This document shows, one piece after another, positions 35,949 to 44,539 of a DNA stretch of 64,000 nt. Both the position numbers and the translations under genes were made by a program. The first letter of the stretch is position 1, and each line of letters starts with the position of its first letter. Below the pieces are notes generated by a model. It did no database searches. It was not told the DNA's origin and saw only the letters and a list, made by a program, of their open reading frames with translations. Source of the stretch: Candidatus Accumulibacter proximus (GTDB taxonomy: Bacteria > Pseudomonadota > Gammaproteobacteria > Burkholderiales > Rhodocyclaceae); the NCBI GenBank assembly GCA_016709675.1, contig JADJMH010000001.1, forward strand, positions 620,001-684,000, read 5' to 3'.

Positions 35949-36262
35949 ATGATTGAAATTCGCAAAACCGTCCTCTTCGCTGAATGGCTTGACGACTTGC
36001 GCGATCTCCAGGCGAGAGCGCGCGTCCAAGCAAGGACCGAACGGCTCGCCGCTGGAAACCCCGGAGATGTCGAGCCAGTTGGCGAAGGTGTCTCGGAGTT
36101 GCGAATCAAGTACGGTCCGGGTTACCGGGTTACCGGGTGTATTTCGAGAAGCAAGAGCGAGAGCTGATTTTTCTGCTGGCTGGTGGAGACAAGACTACCC
36201 AAGCCAAGGACATCAAGACTGCATTGCGCCTCGCACGTAATCTTTCGGAGCAGCAACCATGA
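35949..36262 (+). pseudogene. RelE/ParE-superfamily toxin (HI1419 type) inactivated by an 8-bp tandem duplication
   Basis: MIEIRKTVLFAEWLDDLRD...LRIKYGPGYR is the standard beginning of the phage-derived Gp49/HI1419-like toxin. GGTTACCG is then present twice (36120-36127, 36128-36135), which shifts the frame to a stop at 36167. Removing one copy gives GPGYRVYFEKQERELIFLLAGGDKTTQAKDIKTAL and a stop at 36262 that overlaps the antitoxin start. The active-site region is therefore lost. Confidence 0.85.
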
Positions 36263-36585
36263 CCAAGACCGTTACCACTCGCTATGACGTCGCCGAACAC
36301 CTCAGAACCCCGGAGGAAATGGCCGCTTATCTTGAAGCCTGCCTTGAAGAAGCTAACGGGGATGCTGCATTCATTGCCAAAGCACTTGGCGATATTGCTC
36401 GCGCCAAGGGTATGTCACAGGTTGCGCGCGATGCCGGGCTGTCTCGCGAAAGTCTTTACAAAGCGCTTTCCGGTGATCGTAGCCCTGGCTTCGACACCAT
36501 CCTTAAAGTCATCGGTGCACTTGGGCTGAAGTTGCATGCCGAAGCTGGAACGAGCAAAGATAGGTCGTGCGACGCCACCATCTGA
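36259..36585 (+). CDS. Addiction-module antidote (HI1420 family, Xre-type HTH)
   Basis: 108 residues. Begins with MTKTVTTRYDVAEHLRTPEEMAAYLEACLEEANGD, typical of the family, then a helix-turn-helix (MSQVARDAGLSRESLYKALSG) and SPGFDTILKVIGALGLKL. It would bind the palindrome upstream of the operon and neutralise the toxin. Intact although the toxin is broken, the safe direction of decay. Confidence 0.9.
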   Translation: MTKTVTTRYDVAEHLRTPEEMAAYLEACLEEANGDAAFIAKALGDIARAKGMSQVARDAGLSRESLYKALSGDRSPGFDTILKVIGALGLKLHAEAGTSKDRSCDATI

Positions 36586-36984
36586 TCCGTCTGTTGGACG
36601 AGCCCGGTCGGGAGCGCGGGGCGCGCCCTCTACAAGTATCTTTTTTGAATTTGCCCCGAAGGCATGAGCGCCGGCGGTCCGCGAGCGGGGAGTTTCGGCG
36701 CGCTGCTGCATGCTCTGAGAAAACCCTGTTGGCGACTGGTAGGGGTTGGAGGAGGAACTGCGCGGGCCCTCTGGCGTCTACATTTTGCCGCTTATGGAAC
36801 AACTTGGCCTCTGTGAGCTGGCGCACAACGCCAGGAACAATCGCAGGCGAGCTCGGTGATGTTCAACCCACGCTTCCAGGCGACGTCCCCCCGAGGCTCT
36901 GGCCTTGCTGGCGGACAGCCCTTGATGCTGGCCATAATGTGCGTAGTGAGTGATCGAGCCGACGTAAGTAAATGGGGGAATCCA
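36586..36984. other. 400 bases without a gene; isolated core-like site
   Basis: No ORF resembles a protein. GTTGGAC (36593-36599) fits GTTRRRY but has no opposite core or hairpin. Near 36860, TTCAACCCACGCTTCCAGGCGACGT-like sequence resembles the left half of the local attC sites, without a closing strand. The ribosome site of the next gene is weak (GGGGGAA). Confidence 0.35.
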
Positions 36985-38169
36985 ATGTCTGACATGATTC
37001 TGTTGGGTACGCGCAAGGGCACCATCATCTTCGACCGGATCCATTCCAGCTGGCGTCCGCGCCCCATTGCGCATGCGGGGATTCCCGTTTGTTACGCGGC
37101 GCGCGATCCGCGTGATGGCACGCTGTGGGCCAGTCTGGATCATGGCCACTGGGGGCCGAAGCTGGCACGTTCGCGTGACGGCGGCGCAACCTGGGAGGAT
37201 TTGACATCGATAAAGTATCCCGCGGGCGCACGCTACATCGTCAAGTACCTGCCTACCCCGGATTTCGATCCGGCCGCACCGTCCGCCCGGCCCGAGTATG
37301 CCGATGCGAGCATCTACAAGATCTGGACCATTGCCTTTGGCCCTGCCAGCCAGCCGGGCAGGCTGTATGCCGGTACGATCCCTGGTGGGTTGTTCGTCAG
37401 TGACGATGGCGGCGATAGCTGGGAACTCAACCGACCGCTGTGGAACCACGAGAGTCGCGGAGGCGATTTATTCGCCGGCGATGCGACGACTGAAAACCGT
37501 TGGCATGGCACGCCTGCGAGCATCGATTACGGCGTGTTCGAACCCGGCATTCATTCCATCCTGGTCGATCCGCGCGATGCGGATCATGTCCATGTCGCGG
37601 TATCGACCGCCGGTGTCATCGAGACCACCGATGGCGGACGAACCTGGGCGGCTCGTAATCGCGGCATGTTGATGGACTATCTTCCGAACGCGGCTGCGGA
37701 CTGGGGCCACGACCCGCACTTCGTGGCCGGCTGCCCCGGGCAGCCGGATCATCTCTGGCAGCAAAACCACTGCGGTGTTTTCTACAGTGACGACGCGGCC
37801 CGCAGCTGGAAGAAAGTCAGCATGCCCGCTGCGGGTGTGCATTTCGGTTTTCCCATCGCAGCGGATGCCAATGATGGGCGTACGGCCTGGGTCGTGCCGG
37901 CACGCGCGGATTCGGAACGTATGGCGATCGATGGCGGCCTGTTCGTTGCCCGGACAACCGATGGCGGGCAGTCATGGCAAGCTCTCCGACAAGGTCTGCC
38001 GCAGGAGAATGCCTACGACATTGTCTTGCGGCATGGCCTCGATGTGGCGGGTGATCGTTTATGCTTTGGTAGCTCGACGGGGAATGTCTATGTGTCGGAA
38101 GACCGTGGCGAATCCTGGCAATGCCTCGGCAACAATCTGCCACCGGTGTATTCAGTACGATTCGGCTGA
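36985..38169 (+). CDS. BNR/Asp-box beta-propeller protein (sialidase/sortilin-like)
   Basis: 394 residues from the ATG at 36985. At least five Asp-box motifs S/T-x-D-x-G-x-T/S-W are visible: SRDGGATW, SDDGGDSW, TTDGGRTW, TTDGGQSW and SEDRGESW, giving a propeller of glycosidase/photosystem-assembly type. No signal peptide, so probably cytoplasmic. It is followed 7 bases later by a MoaD/ThiS-like gene; the two likely form one functional unit. True sialidase activity is doubtful because the arginine triad is not evident. Confidence 0.82.
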   Translation: MSDMILLGTRKGTIIFDRIHSSWRPRPIAHAGIPVCYAARDPRDGTLWASLDHGHWGPKLARSRDGGATWEDLTSIKYPAGARYIVKYLPTPDFDPAAPSARPEYADASIYKIWTIAFGPASQPGRLYAGTIPGGLFVSDDGGDSWELNRPLWNHESRGGDLFAGDATTENRWHGTPASIDYGVFEPGIHSILVDPRDADHVHVAVSTAGVIETTDGGRTWAARNRGMLMDYLPNAAADWGHDPHFVAGCPGQPDHLWQQNHCGVFYSDDAARSWKKVSMPAAGVHFGFPIAADANDGRTAWVVPARADSERMAIDGGLFVARTTDGGQSWQALRQGLPQENAYDIVLRHGLDVAGDRLCFGSSTGNVYVSEDRGESWQCLGNNLPPVYSVRFG

Positions 38170-38176
38170 ACGCCCC

Positions 38177-38455
38177 ATGCCTGTTGTTCAGATGACGCAA
38201 CATCTCTACCGGTTCTTCCCGCAACTGGCAAACCGGACGATTACGGTGCCCGCCGGGTCAATCGCAGACGTTTTGCGCGCCGTCAACGAGATGGCCCCGG
38301 GCTTTGCCGATTACGTGCTCGACGAACATGGAGCGTTGCGTCGGCATGTGACGCTCTGCATCGATGACACGATCGTGATTGACCGAAAAACGCTCTCGGA
38401 TCGTGTCCCCGAAAGCGGGACGGTTTACATTTTCCAGGCCTTGAGCGGAGGCTAG
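38177..38455 (+). CDS. MoaD/ThiS-family ubiquitin-like sulfur carrier
   Basis: 92 residues ending in SGG, the C-terminal Gly-Gly that is adenylated and thiocarboxylated in MoaD, ThiS and relatives. The beta-grasp core is seen in RTITVPAGSIADVLRAVNE and VTLCIDDTIVIDRKTLSDRVPESGTVYIFQALSGG. No E1-like (MoeB/ThiF) or MoaE gene is near. Paired with the propeller gene upstream. Confidence 0.85.
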   Translation: MPVVQMTQHLYRFFPQLANRTITVPAGSIADVLRAVNEMAPGFADYVLDEHGALRRHVTLCIDDTIVIDRKTLSDRVPESGTVYIFQALSGG

Positions 38456-38478
38456 AAACCAACTCGGACGTAGCCCTG

Positions 38479-38675
38479 GCCGGCCGATCACAGCGTCTTC
38501 AGATACTCCACCAGGGCCTCCTTCTCGGCCGCCGATAACTGGCTACCGAACTCGTGTCCCTGGTTGCCACCGCCCTTGCTGCCGGTGTCGAGCCGGGTAC
38601 CGATGCGCTGCGCCTCCGGGGTGTCGGTGACAAAGCCGACCTTGATCGGATCGTAAACGTCGTAGCCACGCCAGG
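38479..38675 (-). repeat. Partial duplicate of the 3' end of the cytochrome gene at 41511
   Basis: 197 bases matching 41502-41698 with few changes: encodes the last about 60 residues (VGFVTDTPEAQRIGTRLD ... EALVEYLKTL, stop). No upstream coding part is present here; a RAYT copy adjoins it. A gene fragment, not a functional CDS. Confidence 0.9.
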
Positions 38676-38730
38676 AGGGGGAAAGGGGCCAGGCTCGATT
38701 TAACTGACAGAACTTGCTATCCTCAACGAC

Positions 38731-39609
38731 ATGCCCCGTCGCCCCCGCATCCATCTCCCCGGTCTTCCCCTGCACGTCGTTCAGCGGGGACATAACCGCG
38801 ACGCCTGCTTCTTCGCTGCGAATGGCTGGGCGAGGCGTGCAAAGCCACCGGCTGCGCGCTGCACGCCTACGTCCAGATGACCAACCACGTGCACCTCTTG
38901 CTGTCTCCGCCGGAATCCGAGGCGGTCTCCCGGCTGATGATTTCGCTGGGCCGGCGCTACGTGCAGTACATCAACAAGACGTACCGTCGCGCCGGCACCC
39001 TGTGGGACAGCCGCTACAAGTCTTCCCTGGTGCAGGCCGATGCCTATCTACTTCTTTGTCAGCGCTATATCGAACTCAATCCCGTGCGCGCAGCGATGGT
39101 CGATGACCCGGCGCATTATCGCTGGAGCAGTTAGGCGATTTCCAGAGATAGAGGTACCGATAAACGACAGCCGTCATCTCCGCGAAAGCGGCGATCCACC
39201 GTTCGGCCCGATGTAGGACAGAGCCTGGACTGGATTCCCGCTTGCGCGGGAATGACGGAACTCCTGGACGGTTTGGGGTGGCAATCCATGGAATTCGCCT
39301 TATCGGGCGAACGGACTGGGGCAACCTGACTCATTGCTGACTCCGCATGCGGTGTATTCCAGTCTGGCGGCAAACGAGGCTGACCGGCTGGCGAACTATC
39401 GGTCCTTGTTCCGCCCGGAGCTGGATACCGACGCAATCAGCGACATCCGCATGGCCCTGGATCAGGGGCAGCCGCTCGGGGATGCGCGGTTTGTCGACAG
39501 TATCGAACGGGCCACTGGACAGCGGCGCGAAATTCGCCCGCGGGGTCGGCCGCGGAAGGCAATGCTTGAAGAAGCGGGACCACAGGACCAGATGTCACTT
39601 GATGTGTGA
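38731..39609 (+). pseudogene. REP-associated tyrosine transposase, copy D, disrupted
   Basis: Begins with an intact ATG and N-terminus but lacks 22 bases after CFFA (38817), which shifts the frame, and is cut by a 166-base insertion at 39134-39299. The C-terminal part resumes in the family frame and ends DQMSLDV like copy B. Element ends GGGGCCAGGCTCG (38692) and GAGCCAGGCCCC (39608) are inverted. Confidence 0.88.
39134..39299 (+). mobile_element. MITE-like insertion (166 bp) with TTA target duplication
   Basis: Imperfect terminal inverted repeats GGCGATTTCCAGAGAT and, from the other end, GGCGAATTCCATGGAT. Flanked by TTA on both sides (39131-39133 and 39300-39302). Internal palindrome ATTCCCGCTTGCGCGGGAAT, like the short dispersed repeats of many proteobacteria. 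Removing it with one TTA restores WSSYRANGLGQP in the RAYT gene. Confidence 0.85.
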
Positions 39610-39639
39610 GCCAGGCCCCGTTTTGCTCGGTTTTGCTCC

Positions 39640-39679
39640 GCGCAGGGTGTGATGCCGCCGCTCATGTCAAACGTTGGGC
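39640..39679 (+). repeat. attC remnant 7 (right core only)
   Basis: GTTGGGC at 39673-39679, preceded by AAAC and a poor palindrome (GATGCCGCCGCTCATGTC). Left arm missing, replaced by the end of the RAYT element. It marks the start of the PaiB-like cassette. Confidence 0.6.
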
Positions 39680-39753
39680 AGCATTCTCTCTATGTTCAAA
39701 GTTGATTACACTCTGGCCTTCATGACCTTGTAAAAGGAGCCGAGCGGAACGGT

Positions 39754-40395
39754 ATGTACCTACCTCAGCATTTTGAAGAAACGCGGGCGGAAGAGCTTCA
39801 CCGCGTGATCCGCGAGCACCCGCTCGGGGTGCTCGTAGTCAATGGGCCGCGCGGCCTCGATGCAAATCATCTGCCTTTCGAGTTAAGGCCGGATGACGGC
39901 GAGCGCGGACATCTGCTCGCTCATGTCGCGCGCGCCAATCCCTTGTGGCAGGAGGCGAAAGATGGCGACGAAGCGCTCGTGATCTTTCGTGCTGCCAGTG
40001 CCTATATCTCACCCAACTGGTATCCGAGCAAGCACGAGTTTCACCGGCAAGTACCAACTTGGAACTACCAAGCGGTGCACGTTCACGGAAGGATCAAGAT
40101 TCGCGATGACGAAAGGTTCGTGCGTGGTGTCGTGGCCCGCCTCACGCGGGTGAATGAGGCGCGCACCGGGTCCAACCAGCCCTGGAAGATGACCGATTCA
40201 TCAAGGGAGTATATCGATCAGATGTTGTCAGCCATTGTGGGCATCGAGATCGAGATCACCCAGCTGGTCGGGAAGTGGAAGCTTAGCCAGAACCGCGAGG
40301 AGCGAGATCGCATCAACGCCGCCGGGGAGTTGCGTCAGCGCGGCGACCACGTCACCTCCGCGGCGATGCTGGCTGCTTCAGGCAATGGCAGCTGA
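39754..40395 (+). CDS. Integron cassette: FMN-binding split-barrel protein, PaiB family
   Basis: 213 residues. Starts MYLPQHFEETRAEELHRVIREHPLG and continues with LDANHLPF, HVARANPLW, SAYISPNWYPSK and VPTWNYQAVHVHG, the conserved blocks of the PaiB/FMN-binding negative regulator family. In Bacillus PaiB affects sporulation and protease genes, but the family function is best described as FMN/haem-binding oxidoreductase-like. Lies 74 bases after a GTTGGGC core. Confidence 0.85.
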   Translation: MYLPQHFEETRAEELHRVIREHPLGVLVVNGPRGLDANHLPFELRPDDGERGHLLAHVARANPLWQEAKDGDEALVIFRAASAYISPNWYPSKHEFHRQVPTWNYQAVHVHGRIKIRDDERFVRGVVARLTRVNEARTGSNQPWKMTDSSREYIDQMLSAIVGIEIEITQLVGKWKLSQNREERDRINAAGELRQRGDHVTSAAMLAASGNGS

Positions 40396-40628
40396 TGCCA
40401 CCCGCTGAGCGTCGGCGTTGGACGTAAGGTCTGCCCGAGTCATGAACCTTCGCATCCACCCCCAGGCCCCCGCTGCCCGCTCACGATCGCGCGAGCGCGC
40501 CAGAACGAAGGCGTCAGCGAGTCCATATCGTCGCCGTCGCTACCCAGTCTGCCTACTGGGACGCGGCAAAGCAGTCACGCTTCAGTGAAACACATGCCGA
40601 GCGCGTCGGATCTTGAGGAGGGCTGTTT
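40396..40628. other. Spacer with a lone core-like site
   Basis: GTTGGAC (40417-40423) fits the attC right core 22 bases after the PaiB stop, with only a short GC-rich stretch before it and no left core. It could be the decayed attC of the last cassette. Nothing else recognised. Confidence 0.4.
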
Positions 40629-41429
40629 ATGGCTGGTCTGGAAGCACACTATTCTGCCGGTGATATCGAGGCACGAATCCTGGCGGCCATCCGCGCCGCC
40701 GGATTGAATCCCGAGCAACGGCTGCTACCCGAGGAACTGGGGGCGCTTGACCATTTCCACACCGGCGGAGTCCGCGCTTCCCGCGAGTTGCTGGCACTGG
40801 CGCAGATTCGGGCCGAAGATCGCGTGCTCGACATTGGCGCCGGGCTGGCCGGTCCCGCCCGGCTACTCGCTTCCGCGCTCGGCTGTCGCGTCGACTGCCT
40901 CGAAATGTCGCCCGATTTCTGCGCCGGTGCGGTACTGCTGAATCGGCTGACGGGCCTTGACGAGCGAATCGTAGTGCACGAAGGCAACGCTCTCGGCCTG
41001 CCTTTTCCAGACGATTCGTTTGATGTGGTCTGGATGCAGAACGTCGGCATGAACATCGCGGACAAGCAGACGCTCTACGGGGAGATCTGCCGCGTCCTCA
41101 AGCCAGGCGGCCGGTACGCCTTCCAGGAAATAGCCGCCGGCAGAGCGGCGACGTCCTATTTTCCGCTTCCGTGGGCCACCGACCCGGCCGACAGCTTCCT
41201 GGTCTCGGCCGAAGAGATTCGCTCGCTGCTCGGGGAGCGCGGGTTTGCCGCTGAACGGTTCGAGGATACCAGCGAAGCCCACTTGAACATGGCTGCCGCA
41301 GACGCTGCACCCAGCCCGCTAACTTTGGGGGTGTACGTCGACAATCTCGCGCAAAAGGCAGGCAACGCGCGGCGCAGTCTTCAGGAGGGCCAGATCCGCC
41401 TGGTCAGAGCTGTCTTCCGGGCGAAATGA
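40629..41429 (+). CDS. SAM-dependent methyltransferase (class I)
   Basis: 266 residues with GAGGAG 8 bases before the ATG. Motif I VLDIGAGLAGPARLLA, acidic motif II CLEMSP, motif III region EGNALGLPFPDDSFDVVWMQN and LKPGGRYAFQE are present: the layout of small-molecule methyltransferases of the UbiE/Methyltransf_11 group. An N-terminal helical part (1-45) precedes it. Substrate unknown. Position at the right edge of the array; no clear attC behind it. Confidence 0.85.
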   Translation: MAGLEAHYSAGDIEARILAAIRAAGLNPEQRLLPEELGALDHFHTGGVRASRELLALAQIRAEDRVLDIGAGLAGPARLLASALGCRVDCLEMSPDFCAGAVLLNRLTGLDERIVVHEGNALGLPFPDDSFDVVWMQNVGMNIADKQTLYGEICRVLKPGGRYAFQEIAAGRAATSYFPLPWATDPADSFLVSAEEIRSLLGERGFAAERFEDTSEAHLNMAAADAAPSPLTLGVYVDNLAQKAGNARRSLQEGQIRLVRAVFRAK

Positions 41430-41510
41430 GTCAGCGCGCCGCGGCCGGCACGCCCGAAACCTCATCCGCAGCCACGGCGCGCTGCGCTGATCCAGCCCCT
41501 CGCCGGCCGA

Positions 41511-42986
41511 TCACAGCGTCTTCAGATACTCCACCAGAGCCTCCTTCTCGGCCGCCGATAACTGGCTGCCGAACTCGTGTCCCTGGTTGCCGCCGCCCTT
41601 GCTGCCGGTGTCGAGCCGGGTACCGATGCGCTGCGCCTCCGGGGTGTCGGTGACAAAGCCGACCTTGATCTGGTCGTACAGGTCGTAGCCACGCCAGAAC
41701 ACCGTCGGGCGAGCAGCTGCGGGTTCGAGCAGGTCGCGCAGCGTCGGCACCGAACCGTTGTGCAGGTAGGGTGCCTTGAGCCAGATGCCGTCGAGGAAGG
41801 GAACGATATAGCCCTGCAGATCTTCCTCGACCAGGCCGCGCCGTTCCAGGCCCATCTCCTTGACGACCTGATTGGCCTTGATCGCGGCGCCCTTGTTCCA
41901 GGAATCGAGGCGGCCGCGGTCGGTGCCGACGTCAGCCAGTGGCAGCGGCCGGCCGGTCAGCTCGCTGGCATGGCAGGCGGCGCAGTTGGCGTCGAACAGC
42001 ACCTTGCCGCTGTCTGCCCTGGCGGCGTCAATGGGGAAGGGATACTTCGGCGGCGGCAGCTCCGAGAGGTAGCCGTGCAGCCACTTGACCTGGCCGACGA
42101 AGTCCTCCTTGCTGGCCGGGGCGGCGCCGAGCAGGCCGAGAGCCGAGTCCATGATCACCGAGTAGGCGTCGTGGCTGTCGCCGGCGTAGTTCATGCGGTG
42201 GCCCCGCTCCCAGACGTACTTCTTGAGGTTCCACAGCGACGGCATGTCGGTGGGACCGAAGGTGTCGTCCATCGGCGCGCGGATCATGAAGTACTTGGTG
42301 AGGTTCATGGCGTCGTCGCGGCCGCGGCCCCAGTCCGGGAAATCCGGGCGGTAGATCCAGGCGAACTGTGCTTCGCGCTCGAGCAGGCGCTTCTTGGTGA
42401 TCGGAATGATCAGGAAGCGGTAGAGCAGCTTGTCGATCAGGTCGAGCTCGGTGACACGGTTGATTTCGGCCATCAGGATGTCGGCGTTGAAGCGTGGATC
42501 CTTGGCGCAGTCGATCAGATAGCGGAAGAAGCCCTCGACGTTGGTGGTGTGCGCGGGGCCACCGACGACCAGCACCGGGTTGGCTTCGGACGACACGCGG
42601 TAGCTGGTGGTGTGGCAGACGGCGCAGTTGTTGGCCACGCGCGGGAAGCCGATGGTCTTCTTGGTGAAGCCCACCGGCAACTCCTGGCCTTGCTCCCACG
42701 GCACGCCCAGGGCAGCGTAGCCGCCGGGAATGACCTTGCCGTCCTGGGTCAGCTTTTCGGGAAAGATTCGCGGCAGGACGTAGAAAATCCAGTAGGGCAC
42801 GCCGGCGTCGTGCTCGGCGCCGATTGAGCCGTACTTGAAGCGCATTTCCGGCGTGGCGGTCACCCAGTCGGGCTGCGGATACTCACGGAAACCGCGCTGG
42901 TAGCCGATGATCGCACCGACGATGCCGACCACGATGACGACGACGGCAATGACTCGGAACCAGGTCTTGCGGGAAGCGTAGCTCAT
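41511..42986 (-). CDS. Membrane-anchored di-haem cytochrome c
   Basis: 491 residues. N-terminal membrane anchor (WFRVIAVVVIVVGIVGAIIGY), haem sites CAVCH and CAACH, and the peroxidase/MauG-like tail APYLHNGSVPTLRDLLEP. Paralogue of the next gene, with shared blocks KYGSxGxEH, PYWI, NCAVCHT and ELSAAEK. Large distance between the two haem sites (about 225 residues) resembles RoxA-type enzymes more than small peroxidases. Last gene of a five-gene minus-strand cluster; 10 bases from its neighbour. Its final 197 bp are copied at 38479. Confidence 0.82.
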   Translation of the reverse strand: MSYASRKTWFRVIAVVVIVVGIVGAIIGYQRGFREYPQPDWVTATPEMRFKYGSIGAEHDAGVPYWIFYVLPRIFPEKLTQDGKVIPGGYAALGVPWEQGQELPVGFTKKTIGFPRVANNCAVCHTTSYRVSSEANPVLVVGGPAHTTNVEGFFRYLIDCAKDPRFNADILMAEINRVTELDLIDKLLYRFLIIPITKKRLLEREAQFAWIYRPDFPDWGRGRDDAMNLTKYFMIRAPMDDTFGPTDMPSLWNLKKYVWERGHRMNYAGDSHDAYSVIMDSALGLLGAAPASKEDFVGQVKWLHGYLSELPPPKYPFPIDAARADSGKVLFDANCAACHASELTGRPLPLADVGTDRGRLDSWNKGAAIKANQVVKEMGLERRGLVEEDLQGYIVPFLDGIWLKAPYLHNGSVPTLRDLLEPAAARPTVFWRGYDLYDQIKVGFVTDTPEAQRIGTRLDTGSKGGGNQGHEFGSQLSAAEKEALVEYLKTL

Positions 42987-42996
42987 GATCCGGTCC

Positions 42997-44514
42997 TCAG
43001 AAGGTTTTCAGGAATTCGAGCAGGGCAGTCTTTTCAGCGGCGCTGAGTTCGGTGCCGTAGGGCTTGCCTTCGTGCCCGACGTTGGCATTGCCGGGTAATG
43101 CGGTGTCGAAGCGGAAGAAGTGGCGGCCGCCGGCTTCGGCCTGATCAGAAACGAAGCCGACCTGGACCGGGTCGTAGACGTCGTTGCCGCGATAGAAGGC
43201 GGTGGGCCGGCTCGCCGCCGGCTCGAGCAGGGCACGCAGGCTGGGCACCGAGCCGTTGTGCAGGTAGGGCGCCCGCAGCCAGAGGCCGTCGAGCGGCAGG
43301 TTGGCGTAACCGTGGGTCTTCTGGAAATGCGTGAAGCGCCACGGGTAGCCGGCGTACAGCGTGGCCTGGTTCACCGCCAGGGTATGGGTGTAGGAATCGA
43401 GCCGACGGCGGTCGGTGCCGATTTCCACCAGCGGCGTGACCTGGCCGACGTACTCACCGCTGAAATCGCTGCCGGATGCGCCGTGGCAGGCAGCGCAGTA
43501 TTCCTGGTAGATCGGGGCACCGCTTGCCGCCAGCTTCTCGTCGATCGGGAAGAACTGGCCGAAGGCCGGCGGCGTGACATCCATGATCCACGCCTCGACG
43601 CGAGCGATACGCGCGAGGTCGATCGTTGGCGGCGTCGTGCCAGTGCCGAAGGCGGCGCTCTTGTTGCGCTCTTCGACCGTGGTGTTGTTGCCATCCCAGT
43701 GCAGCTGCATCTCGCGCGGCTCCTTGCGCTGACGCTGGCGCCAGAGCGAGGGAAAATCGGCCGGCGCGTCGAATTCCCTGGGGTCGAGGTGCGCCATCGG
43801 GAAGTTGAAGATGACCTTTGCCGAATTGAAGGTGTCGACCCGCCCAGGACCCCACTCGTGCTGATCGAAGACCCACTGGAAGCGCCCGGCCAGCGCGAGT
43901 ACGCGGTCGCGCATGATGGCGATCGCCAGCGGGTAGACCAGATAGCGGTCGAGCAGATCAAGTTCGCCGCCCTGGCGCTCGATTTCGGGCAGGATGTATT
44001 CCTTGGCGAATTTTGGATCGGCAGCGCAGCGGAAGAAGAACTCCTCGAAGCCCTTCATGTTGAAGGTGGCAGCCGGCATGCCGAGGACGATGGTCGACGG
44101 CTGCCCGGCGGCGGTGCGTACCGTACTGGTGTGGCAGACGGCGCAGTTGACGAAGACGCGGTCGATGCCCTGGTAACGCCGCTGTGAGGTGCCGATCGGC
44201 AGAGCGCGGTCGCTGCCGTCGGCATTCCTTTCGTAGACCATGCCCAGCGACTGGTAGCCCTTGCCGGGCAGGTACTGCGGGCAGACGTCCGGCAGGACGC
44301 GCCAGATCCAGTACGGGAATCCCATTTCGTGTTCGCCGCCGGTCGAGCCGTACTTGAAGTGCTCGACCGGAGTGTCGTAGTCGACCGGCACGTCGCCGCC
44401 GAAGCGTATCGCCAGCCACGCCACGAGGATGGCCGGGATGGCCACGATGACCAGCAGCAGGATCAGGAAGCGCCGCTTCCAGCGGCTTTCCATCGGGGTT
44501 TGCACGTCATTCAT
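42997..44514 (-). CDS. Membrane-anchored di-haem cytochrome c, paralogue of the 41511 gene
   Basis: 505 residues from the ATG at 44514 (GGAGGAGGG upstream). Membrane anchor (RRFLILLLVIVAIPAILVAWLAI), haem sites CAVCH and CAACH, conserved APYLHNGSVPSLRALLEPAASRP and C-terminal ELSAAEKTALLEFLKTF. Probably faces the periplasm and may pair with its paralogue in one complex. Enzymatic reaction unknown. Confidence 0.82.
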   Translation of the reverse strand: MNDVQTPMESRWKRRFLILLLVIVAIPAILVAWLAIRFGGDVPVDYDTPVEHFKYGSTGGEHEMGFPYWIWRVLPDVCPQYLPGKGYQSLGMVYERNADGSDRALPIGTSQRRYQGIDRVFVNCAVCHTSTVRTAAGQPSTIVLGMPAATFNMKGFEEFFFRCAADPKFAKEYILPEIERQGGELDLLDRYLVYPLAIAIMRDRVLALAGRFQWVFDQHEWGPGRVDTFNSAKVIFNFPMAHLDPREFDAPADFPSLWRQRQRKEPREMQLHWDGNNTTVEERNKSAAFGTGTTPPTIDLARIARVEAWIMDVTPPAFGQFFPIDEKLAASGAPIYQEYCAACHGASGSDFSGEYVGQVTPLVEIGTDRRRLDSYTHTLAVNQATLYAGYPWRFTHFQKTHGYANLPLDGLWLRAPYLHNGSVPSLRALLEPAASRPTAFYRGNDVYDPVQVGFVSDQAEAGGRHFFRFDTALPGNANVGHEGKPYGTELSAAEKTALLEFLKTF

Positions 44515-44539
44515 CGGATTTCCCTCCTCCTTGGCTGAT

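Noticed and set aside
36593..36599. attC site at GTTGGAC
   Set aside because: Only the right core is present, without complementary left core or hairpin; a 7-base motif occurs by chance.
29538..39640. Spaced near-identical segments that might suggest a CRISPR array
   Set aside because: The units are 450-950 bases, encode RAYT transposases and are irregularly spaced; no short repeat-spacer pattern exists in the window.
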